This document shows, piece after piece, positions 46,834 through 60,622 of a stretch of 64,000 nt of DNA. Each line of letters opens with the position of its first letter. Position 1 is the first letter of the stretch. Origin of the DNA: Cryptomeria japonica (lineage: Eukaryota > Streptophyta > Pinopsida > Cupressales > Cupressaceae); contig NC_081406.1 of NCBI RefSeq assembly GCF_030272615.1, forward strand, positions 245,265,218 to 245,329,217, in the 5' to 3' direction. A program made the position numbers and the translations under genes. Below the pieces are notes generated by a model. That model made no database searches. It worked only from the letters and a program-made list of their open reading frames with translations, and was not told the DNA's origin.

Positions 46834-47973
46834 AACTACATGAATCATAAATATCCAAGATACATTATATGTCCAACAAGGATTACCACCACATCTTCAA
46901 CTACAAGAATAGTAATTACAACCTACTAAATCAATTCCCAATTATAAGTGATTACAATATTTTCTTACATAAAAGGACATGGTCTCCAATCTACAAGTTT
47001 GATTATCTCATAACATATGATACATTAATGTCTAACCAATCTCATGAAATAATATTATATTCTGCTCCAAGAATCCAATCATGAACTGAAGAGATGGAGA
47101 CTCCACATCCATGCATACAAGTATCCAACAAAGAGAACATCCCAATAGAAGAAGGCATCAAACCACCCGACCATGTGGAACAAATAATAAACCACCCCTC
47201 ATGCTCTGAATAATGACATAAGGTCCCACACACTCTAGACCTAGGATGACACCTAACAACCAAAGGACACAACAAAACAATAGCCTTAACTGAAAAGAAA
47301 CCACATAAACAATAATCCAAATCACATCACAAGGCTAAATCAAAAGCATAGATTTCTCAAAGGCTATCCAACAAAACATGGCATAAGGAACAAGGACATA
47401 GGTAGGGAAGAGTGGCATCACATTATACCCTCACAAAGAAGTGAGATATGTGGGTCTCTACCCTGACACCCTTGATAGATGAATTGTCTCTATCTATGTG
47501 AGAATCAAGGGAGTTCGGTTTGCCATCTCCATGGCCTTCCCAAGCTCATCCCAAAACTCCACTCAAGGGCTATGGGATGAGGCACCAAAACCAATTTAGT
47601 ATCTTGTTTAGATGAATCCTAAATACCCAACCCATCTAATTAATTATTAAGGTTGTCAATTATTTAAGCAAGAAAACTTTCAATGAGAACCTGGCAGTCT
47701 AGACCCATAAGCATCCTTACAAGGAACCTCTCGGTGGCATATTCTCATGTGACCTTGGCCAACTCATGAAAGCCCACTCCCCCTAACCATGTTCCAAGAC
47801 CTTAGGGTAAACAACAACACAATATCAACAAGGCTCTAGCAATATCCATATAACATCCAAACAAGGATCTATATAACCAAATCTGAAACAAAAGTCCACA
47901 ATGCCATAATACATACCACATAATGCAACCAAAAGCCTCATAAAAAAAATCATATCAAAGAAAGGCATTATCC
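46834..47973 (-). repeat. Chromovirus left LTR, second piece
   Basis: AACTACATGAATCATAAATATCC onward matches about 61011-62143 of the right LTR, continuing exactly where the first piece stopped. It ends TTATCC, where the minus-strand Copia is inserted. Confidence 0.85.
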
Positions 47974-49185
47974 TGTTAGACAATTCAAATAAAGGGAAGA
48001 CAGCTAAGAGGGGGGCTTGAATCAGTTGTCACCAGATTACCGAAACCTTAAGCAATTAAAACTTTAATACCAAAATGCATAAACCAAATACCGAAATAGC
48101 AAATAAACCAATTAAGCATGAACAACAATCAGAGAATAAATACCATCCATATGACACCAAGATATATATGTGGAAAACCTAGTAAAGGGAAAAACCACGG
48201 TGGGAAGCCTACCCACAGTCAGATAATACTTCTGCAATAAGTGTGTGAATTACAATTGAGGGGCCTCCACTTGTAGGAAGGCCAACAACCTAGAGCACAC
48301 TGCTCATCACAAAAGGAGTCTCACTGACTACATAGAAATCCAGACTACAATTCGGAAGAAGGAATGAACTGCAAAGATAGCATCTCATATGCCTGAGTAT
48401 GGTTCCGGTTAATCTCAATACCATAGGACTAAATCCTCTTACATAAACCCAACTCGATCACCAATGATCGACCAAATCCTCTGCCTGAATGATTATTACA
48501 CTATTCGCTCCTTACCTCTCAATATCCCTTACAATATATCCTATATCATGATCTATAATGAGATCTTACATCATATATATATAAACCCTCAACCATAAAC
48601 AATCAGGTCGGCCACCAGATAATAAAACAATTACATAATTATAAAACATGTCGGCCTAAGACCAAACAAATAATATCCAACCCATAAGACATCTCGAAAA
48701 CACATCGAGAGGTCCAATCCACACGTTACATTAAGTTGGTCCATAACCTAGATAATACCGGGACCCAATTTAGGTCCACACACACCAAAGAAATGATCCC
48801 AATCAACTAAGTCTTGAACATGATCACCATCAACATCCTCAAAGCCGCACTAACACCACTTATGCATATCATCAAAGATCTTCAACAAATCTCTGCTGGT
48901 GAAACCCTCACCGAAATAATAAACCAAGCTTACTAGCAAACATGATAGCATCCGATCACCAGATCAAAACCAACTGACTGAACATGAATCTGGGTAGCAT
49001 GAATATTCCAATTCCATAACCCAAACATATCATAGCATACCGGATCACGATGATCCAATCCAACCAGAAACCAAACAACCTATCGAGACCAGAAGGATAC
49101 TGGTAAAGCAACCAAAACAGCTAGTGTTGACATCAATGTCAAAACTTCAATGCAACACATAATCAATTCCTCCAAATGGCCAACA
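47974..49185 (-). repeat. 3' LTR of the minus-strand Copia
   Basis: On the + strand it starts TGTTAGACAATTC and ends AAATGGCCAACA. It is paired with 52414-53625 and flanked on the left by TATCC. Confidence 0.9.
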
Positions 49186-49528
49186 ATCTTCCCCTTTGGC
49201 ATTGATGACAACACTAGATGTGAAAAACATCCAAGTGCCAAGAAATGCCAAACAAGTCTCCCCTAATGGAAGACAACCAACAATCTCCCACACAAATATA
49301 TAGCAATGAATTTCTGAAGCAAAGACCAAACTCCCCCTTGTGAATGATATCTTTGTAAAGCTCTCTTTTTCACATATATCTCTCCCCCTTTGACATCAAT
49401 GTCAAAAATCTGACAAAAATATCAAAGCAAAAGCTAACTACTCCCCCTGAGCAGTAGCATCCCCACATCAATCTAGAATGAATAATATCTCTGATAGTGC
49501 ATACCAAACTGATGTCAAATAACATCAA

Positions 49529-49768
49529 TCAGTTCTCTGCCAGAGGGGCACAAACCCCTAATATGTCTCTCGAGTACTCAAATGATTCTTTAGGCAAAGG
49601 TTTAGATAAAATGTCTGCAATCTGCTCTTTAGTGTTCACATAAACCAATCTAACTTCATTTTCTACCACCTTCTCCTTGAAAAATTTATACTTGATAGAT
49701 ATGTGTTTTGTCTTAGAGTGAAATGTCGAATTCTTATCCCCAATGATCTGATCTTCTGAATGATCCAA
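49529..49768 (-). pseudogene. Copia RNase H C-terminal end (fossil)
   Basis: Contains TKHISIKYKFFKEKVV, VNTKEQIADILSKPLPKESF and a Leu-Gly-Val ending next to the 3' LTR, as in intact Copia elements. Part of element 47974-53625. Confidence 0.8.
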
Positions 49769-49989
49769 TTTTACATACCTAGGAGTCTTCTGACTCTCTA
49801 TTCCTCTTTCCTATTCTCCAGTTACTGTTGAATTTTCTGATATTGTCAGAGTAACCGGTTCAACATTTTGTTCCGATAAAGGTGTTATGAGTTTAGTTAT
49901 GATCATTTCCACTATTGGTTCTTGCTCATAAATTCTAATTTGACTTCTATTCTACCCACCCACCTTGACATTAGCAATCTCCACAGTTC

Positions 49990-51549
49990 TCTACAATCTC
50001 TTGTTATAACATCTATATGCTTTTCTTTGATTAGAATAACCAAGAAATATTCCTTCATCACATCTAGGACCAAATTTGCCAATGATATCATCTCTCCTGA
50101 TATAACATTTACTACCAAAGATTTTGAAATACTTATAAATAGGTGTATTGCCAAACCATAATTCATAAGGTGTCTTACTGGTTTCTCCTTTGATATGTAC
50201 TATATTGAATGTATAAACCTCTATGCTCACTACTTCTCTCTAGTAAATAGGAGGTAGACTAGCTTTCATCGTCATTGTTCTAGAAGCATCCAAGATAGTT
50301 TTGTTCTTCCTTTCCACAACTCCATTCTATTGAGGTGTTCGAGGTGGAGACAATTGTCTCCTTATCCCATTCTTCTCACAATAGCTACTAAATTCACCGG
50401 ATGTAAATTATCCACTCTGATCTGGCCTTAAGCACTTAATCTTCAATCATGTCTCTATCTCAACTTTAGCTTTAAGATTTTAAACTTTTCAAATGCTTTA
50501 GACTTCTCCCTTAAAAAAGTAACCCACATCATTCTTGAATAGTCATCAATGATTAGCATGAAATATATATCACCTTGAAAACTTTTAATTCTAGAAGGAC
50601 CACACAAATCAGTATGAATAAGACCAAGAACATCATTCGATTTGTCTTGTATGCTCTTAAAAGAGGTTCTGACTTGTTTTACCATTTGACATTATTTACA
50701 TACCAGATTATAAGGCTTCACAATATTAGGTATATCTCTAACTTCCTTAGTTTAATTGATCTTCAAAATGCAATCAAAATTCACATGACATAGCCTTTTA
50801 TGCCATAGCCAACTCTCATCAATTTGTGTTATCAAACATGTCTTCTCATCAGAATTCAAATGAATTATATTACCTTTTGTTTGTGTACCGGTTGCAATCT
50901 CCAAACCAGATCTATTAATGATTTTGCATTTTCCATCCTTGAACTATAATTGAAATCCCTTATCCACCAATTGTCCTACACTCAAAAGATCATGCCTCAA
51001 AACTTCAACATAATAAACATTATCAGTATTGTGCTTACCATCCAATGATATAGTTCCTTTTCCCTTGATCACACATGCTTTGTCATCTCCAATTCTAACC
51101 AGACCGCCATCAAATTCTTTCAAAGATAGAAACTTCCTCTTATCTCCATTCATATGATGTGAACATCCACTGTCAATTACCCATTCATCCTTATCTTCAA
51201 TTTTAGAATCCAGTCCCTTCTCTTCAGGTATATTCTCTTCCAATGTCGAAACATCTTCCTTGATAGCCAGGAACACCCATTCCTTTCCACTGCTGGAACC
51301 ACTAGCAAAGTCTTGTGTCAAATCATCATCAGAATTAGTCACACCTTCCTCATCCGCTATGTAGCATGATTTATCCTTTTTTTTCATGTACTTATACTTG
51401 CTCTGATATCCAAGGTTAGGCTTAAAAGATCTTCTATCTCTTTCTTCAAATCTTGAATTCCTTTCAGGACATCTAGATGCAAAATGACCTATGTTATTAC
51501 ATTCAAAACATTTAAAAGGCGCTTTTCCTTCATACTTACTTCCTACCAA
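49990..51549 (-). pseudogene. Copia zinc knuckle, protease and integrase (fossil)
   Basis: The main open piece (51549-50944, 201 codons) holds CFECNNIGHFASRCPE and the protease segment WVIDSGCSHHMNGDK, with LRHDLLSVGQL after it. Integrase follows in pieces at 50685-50455 (DLCGPSRIKSFQGD, DDYSRMMWVTFL) and 50230-49991 (FKIFGSKCYIRRDD). Confidence 0.8.
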
Positions 51550-52413
51550 TCCTTTAGGTACTCTTCTAGCAAATAGGGCTTTAAGTTTCTCAAATTATTC
51601 ATCTTCTCTCTTCATATCATCCAATTCCTTTGCATATAAAGCTTTCCAATGTTGCTTGTCGGTTGATGATGTAGATGCATGAAAAGTGGGTTTACACTTC
51701 ACAACTCCAAAAGGTTCAAATTCTCCAAGCTCAAAAGAAGATAATCTCCCAGCCAAGGTATCTCTATTGACAGAAGTATTAGCTATTGTTCTCAATTCAT
51801 TAATTGTAGTAGCCTTCATCTTGTAAGATGGTGGTAAAGCTCTCAGAACTTTAGAAACTGTCTCATCTCACTCAAAGTTCCACCACAATATTGAATTCCC
51901 ATAACAATCTCATTTACCCTTTCCTTGAGCAATAATCCTTTCATCTTCTTCCATCTTCAAGTTTTCATATCTCACCTAGTAACTATCAAGTTTAGCAATA
52001 TTCAAAATAGGGTGACCTTCATTAAGAGTCTCCAACTTGTCCCATATAGCCTTTGCAGATGATTTATCAGTCAATCCCATTATTTATTGATCAGAAAGTG
52101 CACACAAGAGGGCTTCTCTTTCTCTACAATCATTCTCAATCTCCTTATCCAAGTTTGTCGGAGGAGGATTGCCAAATGTTGGATTATGAGGTGTAACACC
52201 ATTATCTGTTATCTCTCAAATCTCCTTACCAAGCCATCTCAGATGAGTGTCCATATGAATCTTCCATACTCTATAATTTGTTCCGTCAAGCCTAGAAATA
52301 TCTCTCTGAAAGATAGCAGCACATGAACCAGATGAACTTGAACTATTAGTCGTCATAGGATCTTCCTCAAGTGGTTAAGCTTCTATAGAGAGGACCAAAT
52401 CTCTAATACCAAT

Positions 52414-53625
52414 TGTTAGACAATTCAAATAACCGAAAGACAACTGAAAGGGGGGTGAATCAGTTGTCACCAGATTACCAGAACCTTAAGAAATTAAAAC
52501 TTTAATACCATAACCCAAAAGATCAATAACAGAATGCATAAACCAAATACCAAAATAGCAGATAAACCAATTAAGCATGAACAATAATCAGGGAATAAAT
52601 ACCATCCATATGACACCAAGATTTATACGTGGAAATCCTACCCATATTCAAATAATACTTATGCAATAAGTATGTGAGTTACAATTGAGGGGCCTGCACT
52701 TGTAGGAAGTCCAACAACCTAGAGCACACTGCTCATCACAAAAGGAGTCCCATTGACTACATAAAAATCCAAACTAGAATCCGAAAGAAGGAATGAACTA
52801 CAAAGGTAGCATCTTCTATGCCTAAGTACAGTTTTGGTTAAGCTCAATACAAGAGGACTAAATCCTCTTACATAAACCCAAATCGATCACCAATGATTGA
52901 CCAAATCCTCTACCTAAATGATTATTACATTATACGATCCTTACCTATCAATATCCCTTACAATATATCTTATATCATGATCTACAATGAGATCTCACAT
53001 CATATATATACAAACCCTCGACCATAAAAAATCAGGTCAGCCACCAGACAATAAAACAATTACATAATTACAAAACATGTCGGCCTAAGACCAAAAAAAT
53101 AATATCCAACCCATAAGACATCTCAGAAACACATCGAGAGGTCCAATCCACACGTTACATTAAGTCGGTCCATAACCTAGATAATACCGAGACCCAATTT
53201 AAGTCCACACACGCCAAAGAAATTATCCCTATCAACTAAGTCTTGAACATGATCACCATTAGCATCCTAATTCTCCACTAGAAGCTGCACCAACACCACT
53301 TATGCATATCATCAAAGATCTTCAACAAAGCTCTGTCGGTGAAACCCTCATTGGAACAATAAACCAAGCTTACTAGCAAATAGGATAGCATTCGATCACC
53401 AAATCAAAACCAACTGACTGAACATGAATCTGAGTAGCATGAATAAGCCAATTCCATAACCCAAACATACAAGACCATACCGGATCATGATGATCCAATC
53501 CAACCAAAAACCAAACAACCTACCGGGACCAGAAGGATACTAGTAAAGCAACCAAAATAGCTAGTGTTGTCATCAATGACAAAACATCAATGCAACACAT
53601 AATCAATTCCTCCAAATGGCCAACA
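52414..53625 (-). repeat. 5' LTR of the minus-strand Copia
   Basis: The partner of 47974-49185, same termini, followed on the right by the second TATCC target copy (53626-53630). Confidence 0.9.
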
Positions 53626-53630
53626 TATCC

Positions 53631-55805
53631 ATCTTGCTTAAACCATAAAGATGCACAAATATCCATAGCAAGGAAAAACCATCTTTCTCAATCATAAATA
53701 ATATCACTGATCATGAAAATCAACTCTGGAAATCAAAGAAAAACCAAAAAACAGCCTTTGGTGAAAAGCACAAATTAAGAAAAAATGGTTGAGAAAGCCA
53801 AAAAGACTAGAAAACCAAATAATAAGACAATCTGGTGCATTCAAAGAACTATTAGCACATATCTAACTTCATGTAGTGCATACAAAACCTTGTGTAGCAC
53901 ATATAGGATCTCATGTAGCCCCTGTAGCGCATACAAGATCTCTTGTAGCCCATATTGTTTCTCCTATAGTACATAGAGTTTCTCTTGTAGCGCATATACA
54001 ACATAGTAAAGCGCATTTATGATAGAGACAAAAATATGACTCGGAACAGAAATATAATTTACGATAAGGTCAAAAAAATAATTATTTTTAGGAAAACAAC
54101 ACCCCAACCAAACAAACTCGAGTGCTAAGCATATCAATTCTAAAAGAAACAATACAAACGATAAAATGATCAAGCTAAGAAAATTAGCTCGTGCTTACTA
54201 AAACAACACAGAAAAACTCCTGACCATACATGAAGAAAGGGAACAAATACATGAGATTTAATAGGAGAATTCTCCAAAACATTTGGATCCCAAAATCACT
54301 AGAAGCTAACACGGATACTTTTAATCAGCATTTCCAATTCTACCCAGAATTACAGAACTCAAGTCATTCACGGCAAAACACAAAAACAAAGCCCAGGCCC
54401 TCATAATTTTTAAAAATCTAGGAATATAATAAACTAAAAATCATATTTATTTATCTCACGACCAACGCAATTTCTTCTCGCAAACACAAAGAAAACATTC
54501 TTTTCCAATCAAAATGAAAGGGATTAAACATCCAACCTGGTAGAATAGAACTAATGGATAGAATTTGAAGAAGCACAAATCCACAATCCAACTAAAAAGA
54601 TCCAAGCCAAGATCCAATTCAAATTCAAAAATCCAAAATCTTCAGACAATAAAAAATATTTTTCAACAAGCGAAACCCCCGCAAAAGCTCAAAAAGCTCT
54701 ATTAATAAAAATTAATCCAAAAACTATACAATCTCCCAGCCAATCAAAAATAATCAAGAATATAACTAAATATCTCTACCATCACAAGAATCGAAATGAA
54801 ATAATATAAAATAATTATTTCAAATCCCAAAAATCTCACAACCAATAGTAAAAGAGGGTAGTTAGAGTAAATAATAAATCAAATGGGTAAAAGGAAATAA
54901 ATAATAAGAATAACCAATAAATTAAATAAACTATGAGCACAATTAAATATAATGCCTGAATAAATATAAAACCACAAAACACAATAATATAAAATCAACA
55001 ATAAATAAATAAATCTAATAAATCAAAAGCTCAAATAAACATTAATATTTAAATATCAATGTCATCTATTAATTTTGTTTTAATATTAATAAACTATTTA
55101 AATCAATTAATTAATAATTACCACTCAACAAAGTAACATGACATAGGGTCGAATAACATACCACCTGACTCTAACAAGATGAATCAAGCCAAGGAACTAA
55201 ACTTATAGGGTACCAACTTAAGCCTAGAGTGTGTAGAAGGAACTAATGTCACCTCTGATCAACTTTCCATAGAGATTAAAGACATGCTCAAACTTGTGAG
55301 ACCAAGTGGAGTCAATACCTAGTACCTACAATCCTACAACCACCAATATTCATGAAACAACATATACATTGCATATAATATAAAATGATCAGACAAGTGA
55401 AATAGAATCGCGATGTCATATCATCATTCTTGTGACGAGTGGTATGACATTGTCTCTATCATGAATACAACAGTAAAAAACCATAAGATTATCTCATCCA
55501 ATGTAATAATGAAGTGGGGTTAGCACTGATGAGATGCCATCATAACATCATGAACAATATAATCCACATATGAATAATGAGTGCATATAGATCACCAATA
55601 TATAAGTCCAGCCATCATAATAATCCAGGATATATCATCATCCACATAAACCATAATGTTTCAAATATCAATATAGAATGTCTAGCATCAATTATAAGCA
55701 TCTGAGATATAAATAAAGACATAAGTATCAATCAAATCATCATCAAAGAGTCTAAGTAAGTCTATTGATTCACAAAGGAAAGATGAACCAGGGAGGGGCA
55801 CTACA
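53631..55805 (-). repeat. Chromovirus left LTR, third piece
   Basis: Resumes with ATCTTGCTTAAACCATAAAG and matches 62149-63320 up to about 54795. The remaining kilobase has no partner in the window. It ends CACTACA at 55805, next to the polypurine complement. Includes a TGTAGCGCATA tandem array at 53868-54010. Confidence 0.85.
53868..54010 (-). repeat. GTAGCGCATA tandem array in chromovirus LTR
   Basis: Six or so diverged units of about 20-28 bases on the theme (T)GTAGCGCATACAAGATCTC. The same array, with its own variation, is at 62385-62545 in the right LTR. It gives the repeated Ser-Cys-Ser-Ala-Tyr-Lys pattern in one frame, which is a by-product and not a gene. Confidence 0.75.
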
Positions 55806-58800
55806 TCCTCCCCCCTTTTCCTAAGCTTACTCATGGAAGCCTAAAAACAAATAGGGGAATAGCTTTATCATCCATGTTGCATCCTCCCAACTCATAGAAG
55901 AATTAGCCCCCGATGATGTAAAGTGTGCACGGGCTCCAAATAAAGTTGCCCATCCTCTATCTACAAGACATTCCAATCCAAAACATGGGTCACATCAAAA
56001 AAATATGGCCTCAAAATTGATACATGGAACACATCATGGATGCGGGAAAAGATGGGCAATAAGGAAAGGTGATAAGCCACAGGACCAATCCTCTCCAAGA
56101 CCTTAAACGGTCCCATAAAATGCGATAAGCCACAAGACCAATCCTCTCCAAGACCTTAAACGGTCCCATAAAATGAGGTGCCAACTTAGAGCCTTTTCCA
56201 TAACGGATAGGACTCTTTCATGGACAAAACCTCAAAAACACCTTATCACCCATTGGAAACTATCGATATACTTGATGAGTATCTACATACTTCTTTTGTC
56301 TATACTATGTTATCACCAAATGCTCTTGAATATGTGTCACCTAATTCTCCATATCCTGCAACATCACTGATCCCAAGAGAATTCTATCCTGCAAACGATC
56401 TCAACTCAAACGCATACGACAAGGCCACCCATACAAAGTCTAAAAAGGAGACATACCAATCGAACTATGATATCCATTATTATAGGCAAACTCCACCAAG
56501 TAGAGGCAATCCTCCCATCGATATTGTTGATCCAAAACATACATTTGAAGTATATTCTCAAGCACCTGATTAACTCTCTCAGTTTTCCCATCCGTCTCTA
56601 GATGATACGATGAACTGAAGTTCAACTAAGCTCCTAAATCATGCTAGAGAGAGGTCCATAGTGCTAAAGTGAATACTGGATCACAATCTGATATAATTTG
56701 ACAAGGAATACCATGCAATCTCACTTTATCCTCCATGAAAACCTAATCCACTATCACTACTGTATAGGAAAATCAAATCGAAGAGAAGTGTTCCACCTTG
56801 GTCAACCTATCAATGATGACCATAATAGCATCATGACAACGAAAGGACATCGACAAGCCAACAATGAAGTCCATCAATATGATATCCCATTTCCAATTTG
56901 GAACCAAGTTCGACTACAACAAACTTGAAGGATGTTGATGCTCTACCTTCACTCATTGACACTCCAAATATCAAGACACAAAATCTTCTATATCTCTCCC
57001 CATGCCAAACCAATGATACAACTATCTAAGATCCACATGAATATTCTTGACAGCTGAATGTTTCAAGTAAGGTGCATGATATGCCTTTATCAAAATCAAA
57101 ACACGAAGTTCATCTGAAGGTGGAACATAAATATGTCCCAAATGATTAAGAAGATCATTTGACTCTAATGAATAGCCAACAAATCTCCCCTCAATACCTC
57201 TCCCTAAATCAATCTATGCTCTACCCTCCTGCTACCAAGAATCCAAAGGAAGCGCACTAAGAATCTAACTCCTTAAATCCATGCTAAGAGTTAGCACCGA
57301 TATCTTATGCCTCCTACAACCCAACACATTTTCCATAAAATTCTCCTTCCCCTAGATATACTTGACCTAGAAATCATACTCACAAAGAAACTCCATCCAC
57401 CAACATTGCCTAACATTCAAGTTCGGCTAAGTGAACATGTATTGCAAACTGCAACATGGTCACTATGCAACTCAAACCGATGCCCAATAAGAAAATGCCT
57501 CCATCTCACCAAAGCATGAACAACTTTTGCTAACTCTAAATCGTGAGTGGGATAGTTCAACTTATGATCTTTGAGTTTACGTGATTCATAAGCTATCACA
57601 TGACCATCCTACATAAGAACTACTCCCAAACCCTCCAAAGAAGCATATGTTCACACAACAAAATCTCTTGCTAGATCTAGCACTGCTAAAATAGGTGCAC
57701 TAGTCAAACACTCCTCGAGGATCTGGAAAGTTGCCTCACACTGATCTGACCACACAAGCTTCTTCCCTTTCCTTTAAAGAGAACCAATAGGATGAGCAAT
57801 GAAAATTCCTGAACAAACCAACGATATTATCATGCAAGGCCCATAAAACTATGAACCTCGCTCACATTAGTGGGTGCTAGCCAATCCACAATCACCTGAA
57901 TCTTGGAGGGATCCACTACGATACCCTCACCTGAAATAACATGGCATACAACTGATTCTCATGAAGACACTAGAACACCAGCCTCATATGCTCCTCATGC
58001 TCCTCCATAGTCCTTGAATGGATCAAAATATTATTAAGGAACATGAGAATGAATCTGTTAAGATGAACTCTAAATACTCCATTCATCAAACTCATGAATA
58101 CTGAGGGTGAATTAGTAAGCCCAAATGGGACCATAGTAAACTCATAATAAAAATTACAAGTATGAAATGTTGTCTGATGAATGTCTACCTCGTGAATCTG
58201 CAACTGGTGATAGATCTCGACTTAAGGTCTATCTTGGTGAAGACCTTAGCATCCTTAATCTGATCAAAAAGGTCATCAATCCTTGGCAAAACATAACAAT
58301 TCTTCATTTTTACCTTATTCAACTACCGATAATCTATACACAAGCAAAGATTCGTCCTTCTTCTTAACAAATAACAGTAGTGTTCCCCAAGGAGAAACAC
58401 TGGGACAAATGAATCCCTTAGCTAGAAAATCCTCCAACTGCAACCCCAACTCACTCAAATCTTGAGTGGTCAACTAATAAGGAGTCTTAGATATAGGCTC
58501 TTCTTTGGGAACTAAACCTATTCGAAAATCAATGTCATGCTTAGGTGGCATACCCGAAATCTCACTAGGGAACACATCTGAAAAATTCTTGAAGAATAGG
58601 ATGACGACAAAAGAGATCATCTCAACTCTCTCCCTCATCCAAATCATTCATTGTAGTACAAAAAATTGGCATCTCTGTCATACATAACAGTTCAACTGCA
58701 TAGTGGAAATCATGTGAAGATAAATAGGTCACTACACTCCTACAATCTCCACTCTCTCACCACCATCACCAAGATGTTGCACCCTCTTACCATGGAAATT

Positions 58801-60458
58801 AGTCTTAGCCTGATGAACCTCAAGCCAATCCATACCCAACACAACTCCATAAGACCCCAAATAAATAACACAAAGGTCCACAATGGTGGAACAAAGGAGT
58901 CCTAAATCCAACACATAATCATGAACAATGGAATCCACTACCACCTTAGAACCCATTGCTAACTCAACCTGCCACCTATCAACTTTCTTTGTCACTACAA
59001 GTCCACCTCACTCTACTAAAGATGGAGAAATTAAATAATTTGAAGCACCTAAATCAAATAATACTGAGCAAGGAATACCACCTATCTCACTTGTAGTCTC
59101 CAAAACTATACGTTGATGCTTAGCCTAACGGTTATCAACCACCATAAATACTCGATGAGATCTCCCTACATCACCTATTGTAGGCTCTGAAATAGTTGAC
59201 CTCTGACCAGACATCTATGTATACCTCTGAGGATAATGAGCTACAATATGTCCCTACTGACCACAAGAGAAACAACCTCCTCTACTGCAACCTCTGCTAA
59301 TCGAGGGTGCACTTGATTGTTGAACACTACCTCTGCTAGAATTTTGCTGAGAACTCTCTGTTGGCTGAGATAGGAAAGGCTGTATATCATGTTTCCTATT
59401 GCAATTCCTATTTGATTAAGACCTAGCACCATGAGCAACATTATAACTCTAAAAAATAATTCTTCCAAAATTATTGGCTACTTCGAGAGGGTGGAGGAAG
59501 ACTCCTAGTAAATACTGAAGCCTACGTCTATGTGCCTCTCACACTTGATTATGAAGCTGGATCACTAACCGTCTGCACACTTGGCGTACCTCCTAAATCA
59601 AAAGTTAAAATCTCCTCAACCAAGAACCCCTTCTCCACAACTACCTCCACAATCTTGGGTTCAAAGACCCAAACTCTTCCACTGATATGGGTGTTAAGGC
59701 CCCTAACAAAATGCTACACCAACATAGCCTCATCATCCACTATCCCTACGTACTTCTTAAGCTCAAATAACTTATGCTTGTACTTCTCAAGTGTCATAGT
59801 CAACTACCTCAAGTCATGAAACTCATCTTCCTTTCTCGACCTCCAAAGATTTGACAAGAAACGAGCACGAAACTACTCTAGAAACATCTCCCAAGATATT
59901 GTCACAATGTCCAAGTGCAACTTTTTCTCCTCCATATGCCACCAAGTAGAAACAAAATCATGAAGATGCATGATTGTGCACCTATCCTTGGTGTTACTAC
60001 TATATAGATGCATAGAAAAATACCTACCCAAATCCAAGAGTTACATCTCCTCCTCGGTCCCACTAGTAACCATCAAAATTTGTAGGTTGAGACCTAAGAA
60101 AATCTCTCATATGACCTGTTACAATCACATTTTCATCTGGTACTGCATCAACTCTCCTCTGAGGTGACCTCTCCCTCTCTCACTCCTAATACTCAGCTCT
60201 ACTCACACATCTAGAATAACAGGACTCCTCCTGTTCATTCTCCTCCTACCTTGGTCCTAAACAACCAAGAAGCTCCTGAAGAACATTAATCAACTGTGAA
60301 ACTACATCACCACCTTGATGGTTCTCACCCTAGACTCCTTCCTAGTGTTGATTAAGTTTCTACTCCTCATGGAGAGCCTCCTCAAAAACCTTTGGATGAG
60401 GATTCCATTGAGTACCCATATGACCACCTCGCCCAAGACCTCTACCCCTAGGAGGCAT
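55806..60458 (-). pseudogene. Chromovirus gag-pol region (fossil)
   Basis: Read leftwards: gag starts at about 60458 (MPPRGRGLGRGGHMGTQW) and runs to about 59200. Protease is at about 58995-58732 (YGVVLGMDWL). RT runs from about 58420 to 57800 (MVPFGLTNSPSVFMSLMN). RNase H is at about 57700-57400 (ESRKLKDHKLNYPTHDLELA, HALVRWRHFLIGHRFELHSD). Integrase spans about 57300-56040 (SSYHLETDGKTERVNQVLE, VEFAYNNGYHSSIGMSPF), and the chromodomain-like tail is at about 56040-55850. Many breaks; no long open frame is left. Confidence 0.75.
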
Positions 60459-60606
60459 CTCAGCTAAACGAGACGCAGAACATCTAAAAGATAAAATCTA
60501 GGGATACTACTAGCAAGAAAGCAAATTAACAAAATAAATATTAAACTACTCTAGTGCTATGCATAATGGGATCAACATGAAAACAGAGTACCCAGTGTAT
60601 CAACAT

Positions 60607-60621
60607 GGACTCTAATACCAG
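60607..60621 (-). other. Chromovirus primer-binding site
   Basis: On the minus strand, TCTGGTATTAGAGTCC, a slightly altered Met-tRNA primer-binding site (consensus TGGTATCAGAG). It abuts the right LTR and confirms minus orientation. Confidence 0.65.
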
Positions 60622-60622
60622 A

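Larger units (their letters stand above)
47974..53625 (-). mobile_element. Ty1/Copia retrotransposon inserted in the chromovirus LTR
   Basis: A minus-strand Copia fossil with LTRs 47974-49185 and 52414-53625 (1212 bp each). The exact target duplication TATCC lies at 47969-47973 and 53626-53630. A worn Met-tRNA primer-binding site is beside 52413, and the polypurine complement ATCTTCCCCTTTGGC starts at 49186. The internal region is only about 3.2 kb. The parts I recognise are gag (about 52330-51595), zinc knuckle (about 51510-51463), protease (51155-50950), integrase (about 50800-49990) and the RNase H end (49768-49529). It is broken and incomplete, with several breaks. About 10 differences in the first ~98 aligned LTR bases suggest considerable age. 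Confidence 0.9.

Noticed and set aside
53785-53976. Frames with repeated Cys-Ser-Ala-Tyr-Lys peptides (also 62300-62623), at first sight a repeat protein
   Set aside because: They arise from the tandem array in the chromovirus LTR, occur in both LTRs and have no start or regulatory context.
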